A stretch of DNA of 64,000 nucleotides from Nostoc sp. 'Lobaria pulmonaria (5183) cyanobiont' (GCF_002949795.1 NZ_CP026692.1:4138545-4202544), one strand, 5' to 3'. Positions 19,104 through 29,141 are shown, counted from the first letter of the stretch. The notes: generated from the letters alone by a model not told the origin. Numbers and translations: made by a program.

Positions 19104-20462
19104 ATGCTTAATTTTATTTCCTATTTGTTTTTGGCTCAAACATCGCCTTCTCCTGCACCACAAGAAATCTTCGTTCCCCAACAAACAAGACCTTTAACAG
19201 GACATCTTGACGAAGTACCAGTATTTAACAGTAATAACCCAGAAGTAGTTAAGAGTGAAGGAATTCTGCTGTCTACATTTCCTCCTCAAGGCAAAAGAGT
19301 GCCCAGCGCACACCTGAACTTTCCATTTCAGGGACGGTTTGATTTATTTTCTCACCATATTGCTAGAGCAATTGAGACGCCAAATGATTTGCGGACTCTT
19401 TATTTGGGGGTGATTGTTTACAATCCCAGCGATCGCTCTGCAACTGTCAATATATTGCAAGCAGCTAGTTATCTCAGTCAACCTGATGCACCTTTTATCA
19501 AACTTCCCCCCATGCAGTCAAATAATTCGGGAAATATTTATGCTGGGCCGGGCGATCGCGTGATGAATGATCTGCTACGAGTCAAACGGCAGTCAGGATG
19601 GCCAGCGCAGTTGGTAATTCCACCAAAACAAAGTCGGATGTTAATGAATCATCCAATTCCAGTGCGGACTTTAACGCCGCCATTGAATGGACGTTCTACT
19701 TTGTTACGTTTGTATAGTGATAATCCAGTTTATCTGGCGAACTTGGCCATGTTTGCCAAACCCAATCCCGATCGTAGTGAACGAGCGCCCACTTTAGAAG
19801 AATGGGAGAATTTATTAGAAAATGGTGATTTTGCTGGGCCGCGTGAACCGGCTCCCAGTCCTCCAGATAAGCTTAGAGGGGCAAAAGAAATTTACGGACG
19901 GGTAGCGGGGGTAGCTGTTGGCTCTCGTTGGCAAGCACAAGTTACCGACTCTAATAATTCATACCTGACAATTCCCGAATCAGGACAAGCTTTTTCCTAC
20001 GGTTTAAGTACCCTTTTGGCAGGCAAAATGGGTACTGGACAAAACCAAACTGCTAAACTAGTAGCGCGTTATCCTGGTACTGCTTACGAAGCTCACGGCA
20101 ACTACGGCATTGAATACAACATCTCTCTACCATTATTCAACAATACGGATAAGCCGCAAACTATAAATGTGCTTTTCCAAACGCCTATCAAAGAAGATGA
20201 GTTAAGTAAACCAGGGCTTCGCTTTTTTTCACCACCCGAACCATCTGTCTTTTTTCGAGGCACAGTTCGTATTCGCTACAATGACGATAATGGCTTACCC
20301 AGAACTCAATATTGGCATTTAGTTCAACAACGGGGACAGATGGGAGAACCGCTGGCTCAATTAAAAATATCTCCTGGACAGCGGCGACTGGTAGAAGTAG
20401 ATTTTCTCTACCCACCTGATGCTACACCCCCTCAAATGTTGACAATTCAAGCTGTAGACTAA
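19104..20462 (+). CDS. DUF3370 domain-containing protein
   Basis: 452-residue protein recognised as the cyanobacterial DUF3370 family by its length and by segments such as PLTGHLDEVPVFNSNNPEV, FPFQGRFDLFSHHIARA and the QPGQRR-like RRLVEVDF end. The first 12 residues are hydrophobic (FISYLFLAQ) and may be a short export signal, which suggests a surface or periplasmic location. The family has no established function. Single gene, divergent from the S9 peptidase. Confidence 0.8.
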   Translation: MLNFISYLFLAQTSPSPAPQEIFVPQQTRPLTGHLDEVPVFNSNNPEVVKSEGILLSTFPPQGKRVPSAHLNFPFQGRFDLFSHHIARAIETPNDLRTLYLGVIVYNPSDRSATVNILQAASYLSQPDAPFIKLPPMQSNNSGNIYAGPGDRVMNDLLRVKRQSGWPAQLVIPPKQSRMLMNHPIPVRTLTPPLNGRSTLLRLYSDNPVYLANLAMFAKPNPDRSERAPTLEEWENLLENGDFAGPREPAPSPPDKLRGAKEIYGRVAGVAVGSRWQAQVTDSNNSYLTIPESGQAFSYGLSTLLAGKMGTGQNQTAKLVARYPGTAYEAHGNYGIEYNISLPLFNNTDKPQTINVLFQTPIKEDELSKPGLRFFSPPEPSVFFRGTVRIRYNDDNGLPRTQYWHLVQQRGQMGEPLAQLKISPGQRRLVEVDFLYPPDATPPQMLTIQAVD

Positions 20463-20568
20463 ACTTAACAATTTAAAATTCAAAATGATGCTGTCTAAGA
20501 GACGCACTGCGTAGCTTGCTTCGACGTAGGAGTACATGGACTAACAAAATTCTTGCATTAAAGGCATT

Positions 20569-20712
20569 AGACTTCTTGCATGAATCCTTGCCCTCACCCT
20601 AAATCCCTCTCCCAAGCTTGAGAGAGGGACTTTGAAATTCTCTCCCCTTCTCCCAATTTTGGGAGAAGGGGTTGGGGGATGAGGGCTAGTTTTGCATTCG
20701 TGCAAGAGGTCT
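20569..20712. mobile_element. MITE-like element with AGACTTCTTGCATGAAT ends and internal hairpins
   Basis: The 17-base ends AGACTTCTTGCATGAAT (20569-20585) and its near-complement ATTCGTGCAAGAGGTCT (20696-20712) differ at two positions. Inside is the CCCTCACCC...CCCTCTCCC / GGGAGAAGGGG palindrome common in cyanobacteria, which can fold into a long stem (TCTCCCAA with TTGGGAGA). No coding capacity. Confidence 0.7.
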
Positions 20713-20835
20713 ATTACATAAGGGGATTTAAACTCCGACTGAAACTGACCGGAGTCGGCAGCCCTCTGGGAACCAGTTAGGGCAAAGGCTATATCTGAAC
20801 TTAGTAAAGCTTTGCGTAAAAGCGTAGCGTTTTTA

Positions 20836-21003
20836 ATGCAAGCTGACGCATTCACAATGCAAGCTGACGCATTCACCATGCAAGCCGATGCATTCACAAT
20901 GCAAGCCGATGCATTCACAATGCAAGCCGATGCATTCACAATGCAAGCCGATGCATTAACCATGCAAGCTAATGCATTCACAATGCAAACCGATGCATTC
21001 ACA
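20836..21003. repeat. Tandem array of eight 21-bp repeats
   Basis: Eight contiguous 21-base units of the form ATGCAAGCCGATGCATTCAC(A/C) with few substitutions fill 168 bases exactly. Because the period is a multiple of three, open frames on both strands run through it (MQADAFT on +, heptads on -), but no start signal or flanking coding sequence supports a gene. It lies 158 bases upstream of the pentapeptide-repeat protein gene. Confidence 0.92.
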
Positions 21004-21161
21004 TTGTCGGGTATTGCCAAATTTAATTCGCTACGAATTAATGAAATGCTGTACTAAGTATAGCTTTGCGTTCTCAGTCTTATGGAATACAAGTCTTGAG
21101 TTTAGTGCAATTTCTGATAAAACAGATGTTGTTCTTAATCTACTGGGGCAAAATAGAAAAC

Positions 21162-22514
21162 ATGACGATTGAATCCAATTCCTCTAATCTACCAACCCCA
21201 GAACCAGGCCCCGAAAATGACTTGCAACCGGATGACTTTGACGGTAGCGCAACTGAGAAAAACCTAAGCTCAGAAGTACTAGCAACACAACAAGCACTAG
21301 CAGCGATCGCATCTTTGAAATCTCCGCAATATACAACTGCTCTACAACAAGCCCGTTCTGATCTCAACCAACCTACTACCAAGCAATTCCTAGTTAAGCC
21401 AAGGGCATTGCTAATTACTTTAATTGCGATCGCCATCACCTTCATTGGAGTTATCCTCAATAACTGGATTGTCGGCATTATTGGAACGCTAATAACTTTG
21501 CTCTTATCCCTAGCGATATTATTGCCTTGGTTGCAAAAAGCCTTAGACGAGTGGTTTTCACCCCAAGAACGCACCCTGTTTGTTGCCTTTTTGGGACTAA
21601 TAGTAGCGATCATCGGCTTGATCAAGTTTACAGGTGTGGGCGATCGCTTGCTTGTTTTAGGACGCCAGATTAACTGGGACATTGCTGGAACCCTAGCAGA
21701 TTGGTTTGGTGCTTTGGGGCAAATTCTGATCGCCGTCATCGCCGTTTACGTGGCGTGGCGACAATATGTCATTTCCAAAGACTTGACAATTCAGCAAAAC
21801 CTGCTAACAGTTCAGCAAAACATTATTACCCAGCAACAGACAATTGATTCCTATTTTCAAGGCGTTTCAGACTTAGTATTAGATCAAGAAGGATTATTAG
21901 AAGATTGGCCCCAAGAAAGAGCGATCGCCGAAGGACGCACTGCGGCAATTTTAAGTAGTGTAGATGGCAGTGGTAAAGCGAAAATTCTCCGCTTTCTCTC
22001 ACGTTCCAAGTTACTGTCACCCTTACAACGCGATCGGCTATTAGGTCGAGCCATTCTCGACGGTAGTGGCGGATATGCAGAAGACCGCCTAGAAGGTGTG
22101 CGTGTCATCGATTTAGGTGTAACCCTAGCCTCAGCAGACCTTTCTGGTACTGATTTACGTTGGACTGACCTCAGCGAAGCTAATCTTGTCCGCGCTAATC
22201 TGAGCAGTTGTGATTTAGTAAAAGCCAACCTCTCCCGCACAATTTTATACAATGCTAATCTCGGTGGTGCCGACATCAACGGGATTCGCCTATTCTATGG
22301 TGTAGTGGATAAAGCATCACCCCGTAGTCGTACTCAACCACCAAATTATCAAACCGGCGAACACACTGGCGCAGTGGTGGAAAATGCCGATTTCACGAAT
22401 GTGCAACGGATGTCTGAGTTTGCACGTAACTACTGTTGCGCTTGGGGTGGTGAAAAAACTAGAGGTACTATTCCCGGTGGTTGTGAAGGTATTCCTAATA
22501 AGTTGGGAAGATAG
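21162..22514 (+). CDS. Pentapeptide-repeat membrane protein
   Basis: About 450 residues from the ATG at 21162; the frame is open further upstream but without a credible start. Soluble N-terminus (1-75), three to four hydrophobic segments (about 80-100, 105-125, 140-160, 180-205), a Gln-rich helix (about 210-235), then a block of A(D/N)LxX pentapeptides (ADLSG, TDLRW, TDLSE, ANLVR, ANLSS, CDLVK, ANLSR, ANLGG) forming a right-handed beta-helix near 310-370. The cysteine-containing C-terminus (YCCAWGG) is unexplained. Function is unknown; such proteins often scaffold thylakoid or plasma-membrane complexes. Confidence 0.85.
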   Translation: MTIESNSSNLPTPEPGPENDLQPDDFDGSATEKNLSSEVLATQQALAAIASLKSPQYTTALQQARSDLNQPTTKQFLVKPRALLITLIAIAITFIGVILNNWIVGIIGTLITLLLSLAILLPWLQKALDEWFSPQERTLFVAFLGLIVAIIGLIKFTGVGDRLLVLGRQINWDIAGTLADWFGALGQILIAVIAVYVAWRQYVISKDLTIQQNLLTVQQNIITQQQTIDSYFQGVSDLVLDQEGLLEDWPQERAIAEGRTAAILSSVDGSGKAKILRFLSRSKLLSPLQRDRLLGRAILDGSGGYAEDRLEGVRVIDLGVTLASADLSGTDLRWTDLSEANLVRANLSSCDLVKANLSRTILYNANLGGADINGIRLFYGVVDKASPRSRTQPPNYQTGEHTGAVVENADFTNVQRMSEFARNYCCAWGGEKTRGTIPGGCEGIPNKLGR

Positions 22515-22523
22515 TTATAAGAT

Positions 22524-23446
22524 TAGTACCGCAAGGCGGAAGTCAAAAGTCAAAAGAAATACAGCGTAAACGTTTCGTTGATTTGAAATGGGTTGTTTAT
22601 TTCCGCCGCGCTGTACTAGATAAAAAACTAGTTAGCCGCATTAAAAATCTGCTGTGTAGTTAAATTTAATTGGGGAAAGGTAGGTGATGAAATCGCTGTG
22701 TTGCCTTGAAAAGGTGTCATTTGATATTCGCCATCAACTAATTCGCATACAAAAATAGTAGGCTGTTTGGGATTGCCGATAAACTTTCTTGCACCCAATG
22801 CAGCATAATCAGCAATCCAATATTCGGGAATGCCCATTTCCTCATAATCCCTAAGTTTATTGTAGTAATCATCTCGCCAGTTGGTTGAAACAACTTCAAT
22901 AACTATTGGAACCGATGCTGCTTGGCTTACTGTTGACTGTTTTTGAAAAACTGGTTCATTGTCGAGATTCTCAAGATTTAGCAGCAACACATCAGGTGAA
23001 TAAGCGGATTCGGCAGAAGGAGTTTTGACCAATGCGGTTTTGGGTATAGTGTAGGGAAGATTCAGGCGATCAAACTCGACAGTTAGCTTATGGGCTATAA
23101 ATCCTACAACTTTTTCATGCGAACCGGTTGGAGGGGGCATTTCAATAATTACTCCTTTGTGCAATTCATAGTGTTTCCCATCGTTGGGATACCACTCAAT
23201 AAATTCATTGAAGGTGAGTAATTTGGGCAACGCTTGGGTCATAATCCTACCTCCATAACAGAGAGCTATGAGAAAAAAACAAGAGATTTTACGACATCCT
23301 TGAGCGAACGAAATATAAGTCTTTCAGGAATTGGAACTAGTACGCCACGGTCTAAATAGAGCAACCATTTAAAATCCCTAAAAAGACCATTCCATAATAC
23401 TTTTGACTTTTGACTTTTGATTTTTGACTTCCGCCTTGCGGTACTA
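22524..23446. repeat. Inverted repeats bracketing a Uma2 gene
   Basis: TAGTACCGCAAGGCGGAAGT (22524-22543) followed by TCAAAAG heptanucleotides occurs in inverted orientation at 23398-23446, where TTTTGACT heptanucleotides lead into the complement CTTCCGCCTTGCGGTACTA. The 923-base segment between and including them holds one Uma2 gene. The arrangement resembles a cassette with shared ends; the heptanucleotide part alone would be an ordinary STRR. Confidence 0.7.
22628..23242 (-). CDS. Uma2-family (DUF820) putative endonuclease
   Basis: 204 residues, the standard length of the family. Landmarks: LTFNEFIEWYPND near the start, YSPDVLLLN strand, IVIEVVSTNWRDDYYNKL with the putative active-site acid, and IPEYWIADY. 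Like the copy at 9560 it is a PD-(D/E)XK-fold protein of unknown role. The two copies are only distantly similar. It lies between inverted repeats (22524 and 23446), which sets it apart from its neighbours. Confidence 0.9.
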   Translation of the reverse strand: MTQALPKLLTFNEFIEWYPNDGKHYELHKGVIIEMPPPTGSHEKVVGFIAHKLTVEFDRLNLPYTIPKTALVKTPSAESAYSPDVLLLNLENLDNEPVFQKQSTVSQAASVPIVIEVVSTNWRDDYYNKLRDYEEMGIPEYWIADYAALGARKFIGNPKQPTIFVCELVDGEYQMTPFQGNTAISSPTFPQLNLTTQQIFNAAN

Positions 23447-23494
23447 GTGGCTTTGGTTCCTTCCAAATGAAAGGAATTTTTCATCATAATGTTG

Positions 23495-24280
23495 TCATAC
23501 AGCCCAGTAATTCTCGCCTTCAGGTAGGGTGAGAATTTCAACACCATCTTCAGTTACAGCTAAGGTATGCTCGCATTGAGCAGAAAGTTTGCGATCGCGC
23601 GTTACCGCAGTCCACTTATCGCCCAGAACCTCTACTTCGTAAGTGCCTTCGTTAATCATTGGCTCAATAGTAAAAACCATCCCTGATCTGAGGCGCTTGC
23701 CCTTACCCCGTGTGCCATAGTGGGGCACATCCGGCGCAGTGTGGAAAATATTACTGATGCCGTGTCCAACAAAATCTCGCACTACAGAAAAGCCTTGTCC
23801 TTCAGCATACTCTTGAATAGCTGCACCAATATCGCCAATCCGTCCCCCAGGCTTAACTTCAGCAATCCCCAGGCGTAAACACTCTTCTGTCACCTCTACC
23901 AGCTTTTTCGTTTTTGGAGAAGGTGTACCAACAAAGAATGTCTTGGATGTATCGCCGTGATAACCTTCAACAATCGGCGTTACATCAATATTAATGATGT
24001 CACCATCTTTAAGAATTTGCTTGGCGTTGGGAATGCCATGACAAATTACCTCATTTACACTAGTGCAAATCGATTTAGGATAACCTTTATAGCCAAGGGG
24101 TGCGCTTTTTGCTCCATTAGCTTGCGTCCAACGTTCGGCTTCATCATTTAGTTCGAGAGTGCTAACCCCTGGCTTCACGAACGGTTCCAGATGCTGGAGA
24201 AGTTGAGCAGCTAAACGCCCAGCTTGACGCATTTTGTCTAATTCTCTCTGGGATAAAATAACAATTAGTTCGGTTTTCAT
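23495..24280 (-). CDS. map: Methionine aminopeptidase type I
   Basis: Cotranslational removal of the initiator methionine by a dimetal enzyme. 261 residues. Metal ligands are visible: Asp in INIDVTP, Asp in HGDTSKTF, His in GHGIS, Glu in TIEPM and Glu in CEHTLAVTEDG. There is no N-terminal zinc-finger extension. The ATG overlaps the stop of the upstream oxidoreductase gene as TAATG, so translation of the two is probably coupled. Cyanobacteria usually have several map paralogues; which one this is cannot be said. Confidence 0.95.
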   Translation of the reverse strand: MKTELIVILSQRELDKMRQAGRLAAQLLQHLEPFVKPGVSTLELNDEAERWTQANGAKSAPLGYKGYPKSICTSVNEVICHGIPNAKQILKDGDIINIDVTPIVEGYHGDTSKTFFVGTPSPKTKKLVEVTEECLRLGIAEVKPGGRIGDIGAAIQEYAEGQGFSVVRDFVGHGISNIFHTAPDVPHYGTRGKGKRLRSGMVFTIEPMINEGTYEVEVLGDKWTAVTRDRKLSAQCEHTLAVTEDGVEILTLPEGENYWAV

Positions 24281-25329
24281 TAACTTTTATCTAAAGTATC
24301 TTTCATAAACATAGTTAACCCTGTCTGTGCAGCTCTTTGTGCAGTATCAGCTACCTTGAGGGTATACAAGCTCTCCTCTGGGGTAACGTACAAAGGAGTC
24401 CCGTCAAAAAGATGGTCTAATACCATACTCGTGTCTTTGGCGAACAAACCCCGACGAGAACCAACCTCTATAGATGTTGTTTCCCCTGGCTGGACAAATA
24501 TTCCGGTGTCGCCATCAAAAATTAAACCACCTTTTTCACCGTGAACTTCAAACTTGCGTTCTGATTGCCAAATACTTTCGCCTTTGCCGTACACTACTTG
24601 GGCTAAAAGTCCACTGTCAAAGCAGAGTTGACTAGTGCATAAACAGGTTTGGTAGTATTCCGGTTCTATTTCCCAATATCGCTGGTGACAGTTAACAGTA
24701 AATACTGTACCAAATAAATCGATGAAGCGATGTAGGCGAGACAGGGCACCAATTAAAGGAAAGCCGAACAATTCGTGGTTATAAGTCCATTTACGAGGTG
24801 CGGGATTTTGGGGATTGATCGTGCTGTAGCGAGCATAAAAAATTTCACCAATTTTGGCTAAATTTTGCTTCAAAGCTTGATGCAACCCACCCAAAAGTTC
24901 TAGATGTTCCACGTGCAAGAGTTTTTTTTGTGCTTTGGCTAAAGCAATCAGTTCCTCTGCTTCGACTACATCCAACGAAAGGGGATACTCTATAATTACG
25001 TGTTTGCCATTGGCAAGTGCTGCACGAGCGATCGCACCATGATCTCGATTAATAGTGGAGATCGTTACTAGGTCTATATCTTCACGCTCTACTAGCTCTT
25101 GCCAAGTACTCAAGACTTTAATCTGGTACTCTCTGGCAAAGGTTTCGGTTTTTTCTCTTGTATGACCAACAACTGCGACTATGTGCGATCGCTCATCATG
25201 GAGCAATGCCTCAGCCCGAAACTTTGCCGCATACCCAGTACCTACCAAACCTACACGCACTCTTGCTTTTTCCAAAGCTGCTTCTGAATTATACACGATC
25301 CTCATTTGTTCTGTTTTTGATCTTTCCAC
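24280..25329 (-). CDS. Gfo/Idh/MocA family oxidoreductase
   Basis: NAD(P)-dependent dehydrogenase, 349 residues from a GTG or 341 from an ATG at 25305. The Rossmann motif GLVGTGYAAKFRAEAL (about 27-42), the EYPLSLDV segment (EKP-like motif with Tyr in place of Lys) and a beta-sheet C-terminal domain (about 140-300) are clear. The catalytic-Lys EKP motif of sugar dehydrogenases reads EYP here, so chemistry may differ; biliverdin-reductase-like members of this superfamily also depart from EKP. Substrate unknown. Its stop overlaps the map start by one base (TAATG). Confidence 0.85.
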   Translation of the reverse strand: MERSKTEQMRIVYNSEAALEKARVRVGLVGTGYAAKFRAEALLHDERSHIVAVVGHTREKTETFAREYQIKVLSTWQELVEREDIDLVTISTINRDHGAIARAALANGKHVIIEYPLSLDVVEAEELIALAKAQKKLLHVEHLELLGGLHQALKQNLAKIGEIFYARYSTINPQNPAPRKWTYNHELFGFPLIGALSRLHRFIDLFGTVFTVNCHQRYWEIEPEYYQTCLCTSQLCFDSGLLAQVVYGKGESIWQSERKFEVHGEKGGLIFDGDTGIFVQPGETTSIEVGSRRGLFAKDTSMVLDHLFDGTPLYVTPEESLYTLKVADTAQRAAQTGLTMFMKDTLDKS

Positions 25330-26224
<895 letters not shown>

Positions 26225-26365
26225 AAGTTAAGCGACTCAACCATAAACCTCTTGCAAGAGTTACTAATTTTGACAAAATAGAAGCAGGGCATCTAGAATT
26301 TATATCCTTGTAATGCCGTGCGTACCTGTGAAAGCTACTTTGAAAAAAAGTCTAATTTTGTTTTG

Positions 26366-26406
26366 AGCAGAAACACAGTAAATGTTGTGTTCCTGCTTAT
26401 TTTTTT
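26366..26406 (+). terminator. Rho-independent terminator after petF
   Basis: AGCAGAAACACA pairs with TGTGTTCCTGCT with one mismatch and is followed by ATTTTTTT. It lies about 140 bases past petF. The converging SpoIID-like gene ends about 55 bases away, so the stem may serve both. Confidence 0.8.
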
Positions 26407-26461
26407 GCCTTTTCTTAACTCCCGACTTCTAGCTCAAGATGCAACTTGAATGCCAATTAGC

Positions 26462-28051
26462 TTAAAGCTTAGTCTCTTTTTTGAGAATTTGAATCTGAGT
26501 ACCAGGATAGTAAAATTGGAGAATTTTTGGACTTGACCAACCTAGTTTTGCTAAATTTTGAGCGCCAGTTTGACTCAAGCCGACTCCATGTCCTAATCCA
26601 CCACCAATAAAAGCGTATCCCCAGAGTTCCGGTTTGCCTTTGTTCAGTGGTTCTATATAAAAAAGCGTACTTACTGGGGCTGCAAAAGCACTGCGAACTT
26701 CGTCTTTGTGCAAAATAAAGGTGTTACGATCGGTTTTGACTGCAAGTTCAAGGATACGTCCACTCTGGCTTCGCTTCACTACTGCCATAGCCTGAATTGT
26801 CTTAAATTTGGCATAAGGACTGTTTTTCACCTGTAAAAATTTCTGCAAGTCCTTGATAATATCCTTTAAAGGGGTTTCCTTATGCCAACGAAACATATCC
26901 CACTTGCTTTCATTAAATCCTTGTTGCGTATTAATAAATTTCTGGAAGTTCTTTTCATCTGCTAAACTCTGCTTAGACAAGTCCCAAAAATTAGTCGGAG
27001 CATCGAGTACAGGGCGCAGATAGGGACGCTCGTCGCCATTCCAGACATCGCTAAAGGAAGCGGTAACGCCACCAGTGGTAGAAGAATACAGGGCGTCTAC
27101 GAGTTCATTTTTATAAGTTAGTACTTTACCCCTAGTTGAAGCGATCGCTTGGTCTGTTTTGCCAGCTGCTCCCTTCAACCCATAATAAACTTGGCAGTGA
27201 GTATCAGCACACAACTGATAGTTATCTGCGGCAAACCTACGTAAATTTCTCAAGGCATAAGTCCGGGCGAGAATTGCTTGAGCCTCTAGTGCCGCTGTTG
27301 GTGCATCCGTACCTATTTCGTAAGGCACAACCCCACGCAAATAAGTTTCTAAAGGTACTTGATTAACTAGAGTGTATGTGCCATAAGCATTTGGCTGCAA
27401 ATTCATTCGACCGGCATAAAGACGAGCAAACTCTGGTTTTTCGGTTTTATTTACCCGAATCAAATTTTTATCAGTGCTAATTTCCAAGTCATCCGGGCTA
27501 TAGCGATTACCATTCACCACCCAACTTACTCGCGGCACTTGTTTCAAGACTTTGGTATCAAGATATACTTTTTCTTGGGTAGATGCTTGGATGTTCTGCA
27601 ATAGCAAGCGTCGCAGTAAAGGAGTGCTGTAAACATCTCGTTTTGCCCAAACCTGCCAGCGTTCTGGCTGGGCTATTTCCACTTCCATTCCTTGAGAACG
27701 CCATTTATTAGCACTGTCTTCCGCAGTTTCAAAAGTGCGATATGTGCCCAAAACTACTACTTCTTCGACTGCTGACTGGGGTAAAGCTTGCATGACTGTT
27801 TCCAGCTTTACAGGATTTTTAGTAAACAGGATTTGCTGCTTATTGCCCGCTTGAAATTTTAGCTTTAAGCGATCGCCTTTTATGGGTTCCAGTTGCAGCT
27901 TGGCTGTAGGCTGATCGCCAAATCGCTGCACAATCCCAATTTTCAGTTCTATATCCTGGATGTTGCTCTCAGGCCCTGATGCAGCAGTCAGTCCCAATAG
28001 ACAAAATATTGTAAGCACAGTGTGGGGAAAACGCCAAAACGAAAATTTCAT
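26462..28051 (-). CDS. SpoIID/LytB domain-containing exported protein
   Basis: About 529 residues from the ATG at 28051, which follows AGGTAG at good spacing and begins a signal peptide (MKFSFWRFPHTVLTIFCLLG). An upstream in-frame ATG at 28159 would add 36 basic residues. An N-terminal SPOR-like region (about 80-150 with TYRTFETAEDSANKW) precedes the SpoIID domain (about 220-510), recognised by VPLETYLRGVVPYEIG, AILARTYALRN and GVTASFSDVWNG. In Bacillus SpoIID is a lytic transglycosylase of peptidoglycan remodelling. In cyanobacteria the role is unproven, probably cell-wall related. Confidence 0.88.
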   Translation of the reverse strand: MKFSFWRFPHTVLTIFCLLGLTAASGPESNIQDIELKIGIVQRFGDQPTAKLQLEPIKGDRLKLKFQAGNKQQILFTKNPVKLETVMQALPQSAVEEVVVLGTYRTFETAEDSANKWRSQGMEVEIAQPERWQVWAKRDVYSTPLLRRLLLQNIQASTQEKVYLDTKVLKQVPRVSWVVNGNRYSPDDLEISTDKNLIRVNKTEKPEFARLYAGRMNLQPNAYGTYTLVNQVPLETYLRGVVPYEIGTDAPTAALEAQAILARTYALRNLRRFAADNYQLCADTHCQVYYGLKGAAGKTDQAIASTRGKVLTYKNELVDALYSSTTGGVTASFSDVWNGDERPYLRPVLDAPTNFWDLSKQSLADEKNFQKFINTQQGFNESKWDMFRWHKETPLKDIIKDLQKFLQVKNSPYAKFKTIQAMAVVKRSQSGRILELAVKTDRNTFILHKDEVRSAFAAPVSTLFYIEPLNKGKPELWGYAFIGGGLGHGVGLSQTGAQNLAKLGWSSPKILQFYYPGTQIQILKKETKL

Positions 28052-28274
28052 GGCTACCTGATAGGGAAGCGATAGCGAGTACTCAAGCGTCTTCTGCCCC
28101 TTAATGCGTCGTTGGAGCTGATTTTCCAATTGCTTTGTAGTGCGGTTTTTTTGTCGCATGAATGCTCCAATGATACCATTACCAATTTTGCCCTAAATGC
28201 TAGTTGCAAAACGAAGTCATAATGACTATGATTTAATTAGAGACAAAAAACAGAACTAGTTGGATAAACTCTTT

Positions 28275-28538
28275 ATGGTTAAAGTCCAAGAAATTCCATT
28301 AAATCAGATAAAACGGCCATTGCCGCGTACAAACGATCCAAATAAAGTACAAGCCTTAATGGAATCGATTGCGGAGATTGGGCAGCAAGAACCTATTGAT
28401 GTCCTAGAAGTAGATGGACAATATTATGGCTTTTCTGGTTGCCATCGGTATGAAGCTTGCCAGCGTTTAGGCAAAGAAACCGTTTTAGCCAGAGTCCGTA
28501 AAGCACCCCGTAGCGTTTTGAAGATGCACTTGGCATAG
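28275..28538 (+). CDS. srxA: Sulfiredoxin
   Basis: ATP-dependent repair of over-oxidised (sulfinic) 2-Cys peroxiredoxin. 87 residues from the ATG at 28275 (a TTG at 28260 is less likely). The ParB/Srx fold is clear, and the catalytic motif FSGCHRYEACQRLG contains Cys56, matching the Srx F(G/S)GCHR signature and not that of ParB proteins. The N-terminal QIKRPLPRTNDPNKV is also typical. It is followed on the same strand by a Dps-family gene 112 bases downstream, a plausible oxidative-stress pairing. Confidence 0.9.
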   Translation: MVKVQEIPLNQIKRPLPRTNDPNKVQALMESIAEIGQQEPIDVLEVDGQYYGFSGCHRYEACQRLGKETVLARVRKAPRSVLKMHLA

Positions 28539-28625
28539 AGAATGGGAATGGGGCATGGGAAATGGGGACTTAGAGTATTCCTAATGCCCTATTTGGCCAA
28601 TGCCCAATTTCCAATCCCCCATTAC
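28539..28625. repeat. Degenerate heptanucleotide repeats between srxA and dps
   Basis: Purine-rich GAATGGGG/CATGGGA units are followed by complementary AATGCCC/CCAATTTCC units, so the transcript could fold back on itself. This is a typical STRR tract. It may weaken readthrough between the two genes. Confidence 0.6.
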
Positions 28626-28649
28626 ATATAACCTAATTAGGAGAAAATT

Positions 28650-29141
28650 ATGTCATCGAAAGCAACAGTCAAAAATGTAAATATCGGCATTGACGAGGCG
28701 AGTAGGGCTAAAATTGCCGATGGTTTATCTCACCTGTTGGCTGACACTTATACACTGTATCTGAAAACTCATAACTTTCATTGGAATGTAACGGGGCCGA
28801 TGTTTCAAACATTGCATTTGATGTTTGAGACCCAGTATACAGAATTAGCCTTAGCAGTTGATCTAATAGCCGAGAGAATTAGAGCGCTTGGCTATCCCGC
28901 ACCAGGAACCTACAGCGAATATGCAAAACTGAGTTCGATTCCAGAAACTCTCGGAGTTCCTAAAGCTGTGGAGATGATTCGCGAACTTGTAGAAGGACAA
29001 GAAGCCGTAGTCAGAACTGCACGGTCTATTTTCCCCGTGATAGAGGAAGTTAACGACGAACCTACCGCCGATTTATTGACTCAGCGGATGCAAGTACACG
29101 AAAAGACAGCTTGGATGTTGAGAAGTTTACTGGAAGAATAA
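28650..29141 (+). CDS. dps: Dps family ferritin-like protein
   Basis: 163-residue dodecameric mini-ferritin that oxidises and stores iron with hydrogen peroxide and can protect DNA. The intersubunit ferroxidase motif [12 protein letters not shown]...H followed by [19 protein letters not shown] supplies His, Asp and Glu ligands. AGGAG lies at good spacing before the ATG. A Lys-rich N-terminus is short, so DNA binding is not predicted strongly. Nostoc genomes carry several Dps paralogues; the exact one is not decided. The upstream neighbour is sulfiredoxin. Confidence 0.92.
   Translation: MSSKATVKNVNIGIDEASRAKIADGLSHLLADTYTLYLKTHNFHWNVTGPMFQTLHLMFETQYTELALAVDLIAERIRALGYPAPGTYSEYAKLSSIPETLGVPKAVEMIRELVEGQEAVVRTARSIFPVIEEVNDEPTADLLTQRMQVHEKTAWMLRSLLEE

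Noticed and set aside
20580..20700. CRISPR-like or terminator cluster of CCCTCTCCC/GGGAGAGGG blocks
   Set aside because: There are no regular spacers; the blocks fold within a single element bounded by inverted ends, so it was called a MITE-like element.
20541..21057. Open frames of 159 codons (-) and 81 codons (+) through the 21-bp array
   Set aside because: They exist because the period is divisible by three and the unit has no stop in those frames. Outside the array the frames run through a MITE-like element and have no ribosome site or protein-like sequence.
23266..23547. 93-codon minus-strand frame next to map
   Set aside because: It runs through the TTTTGACT heptanucleotides and the inverted repeat and overlaps the map 3' end; no protein family and no ribosome site.
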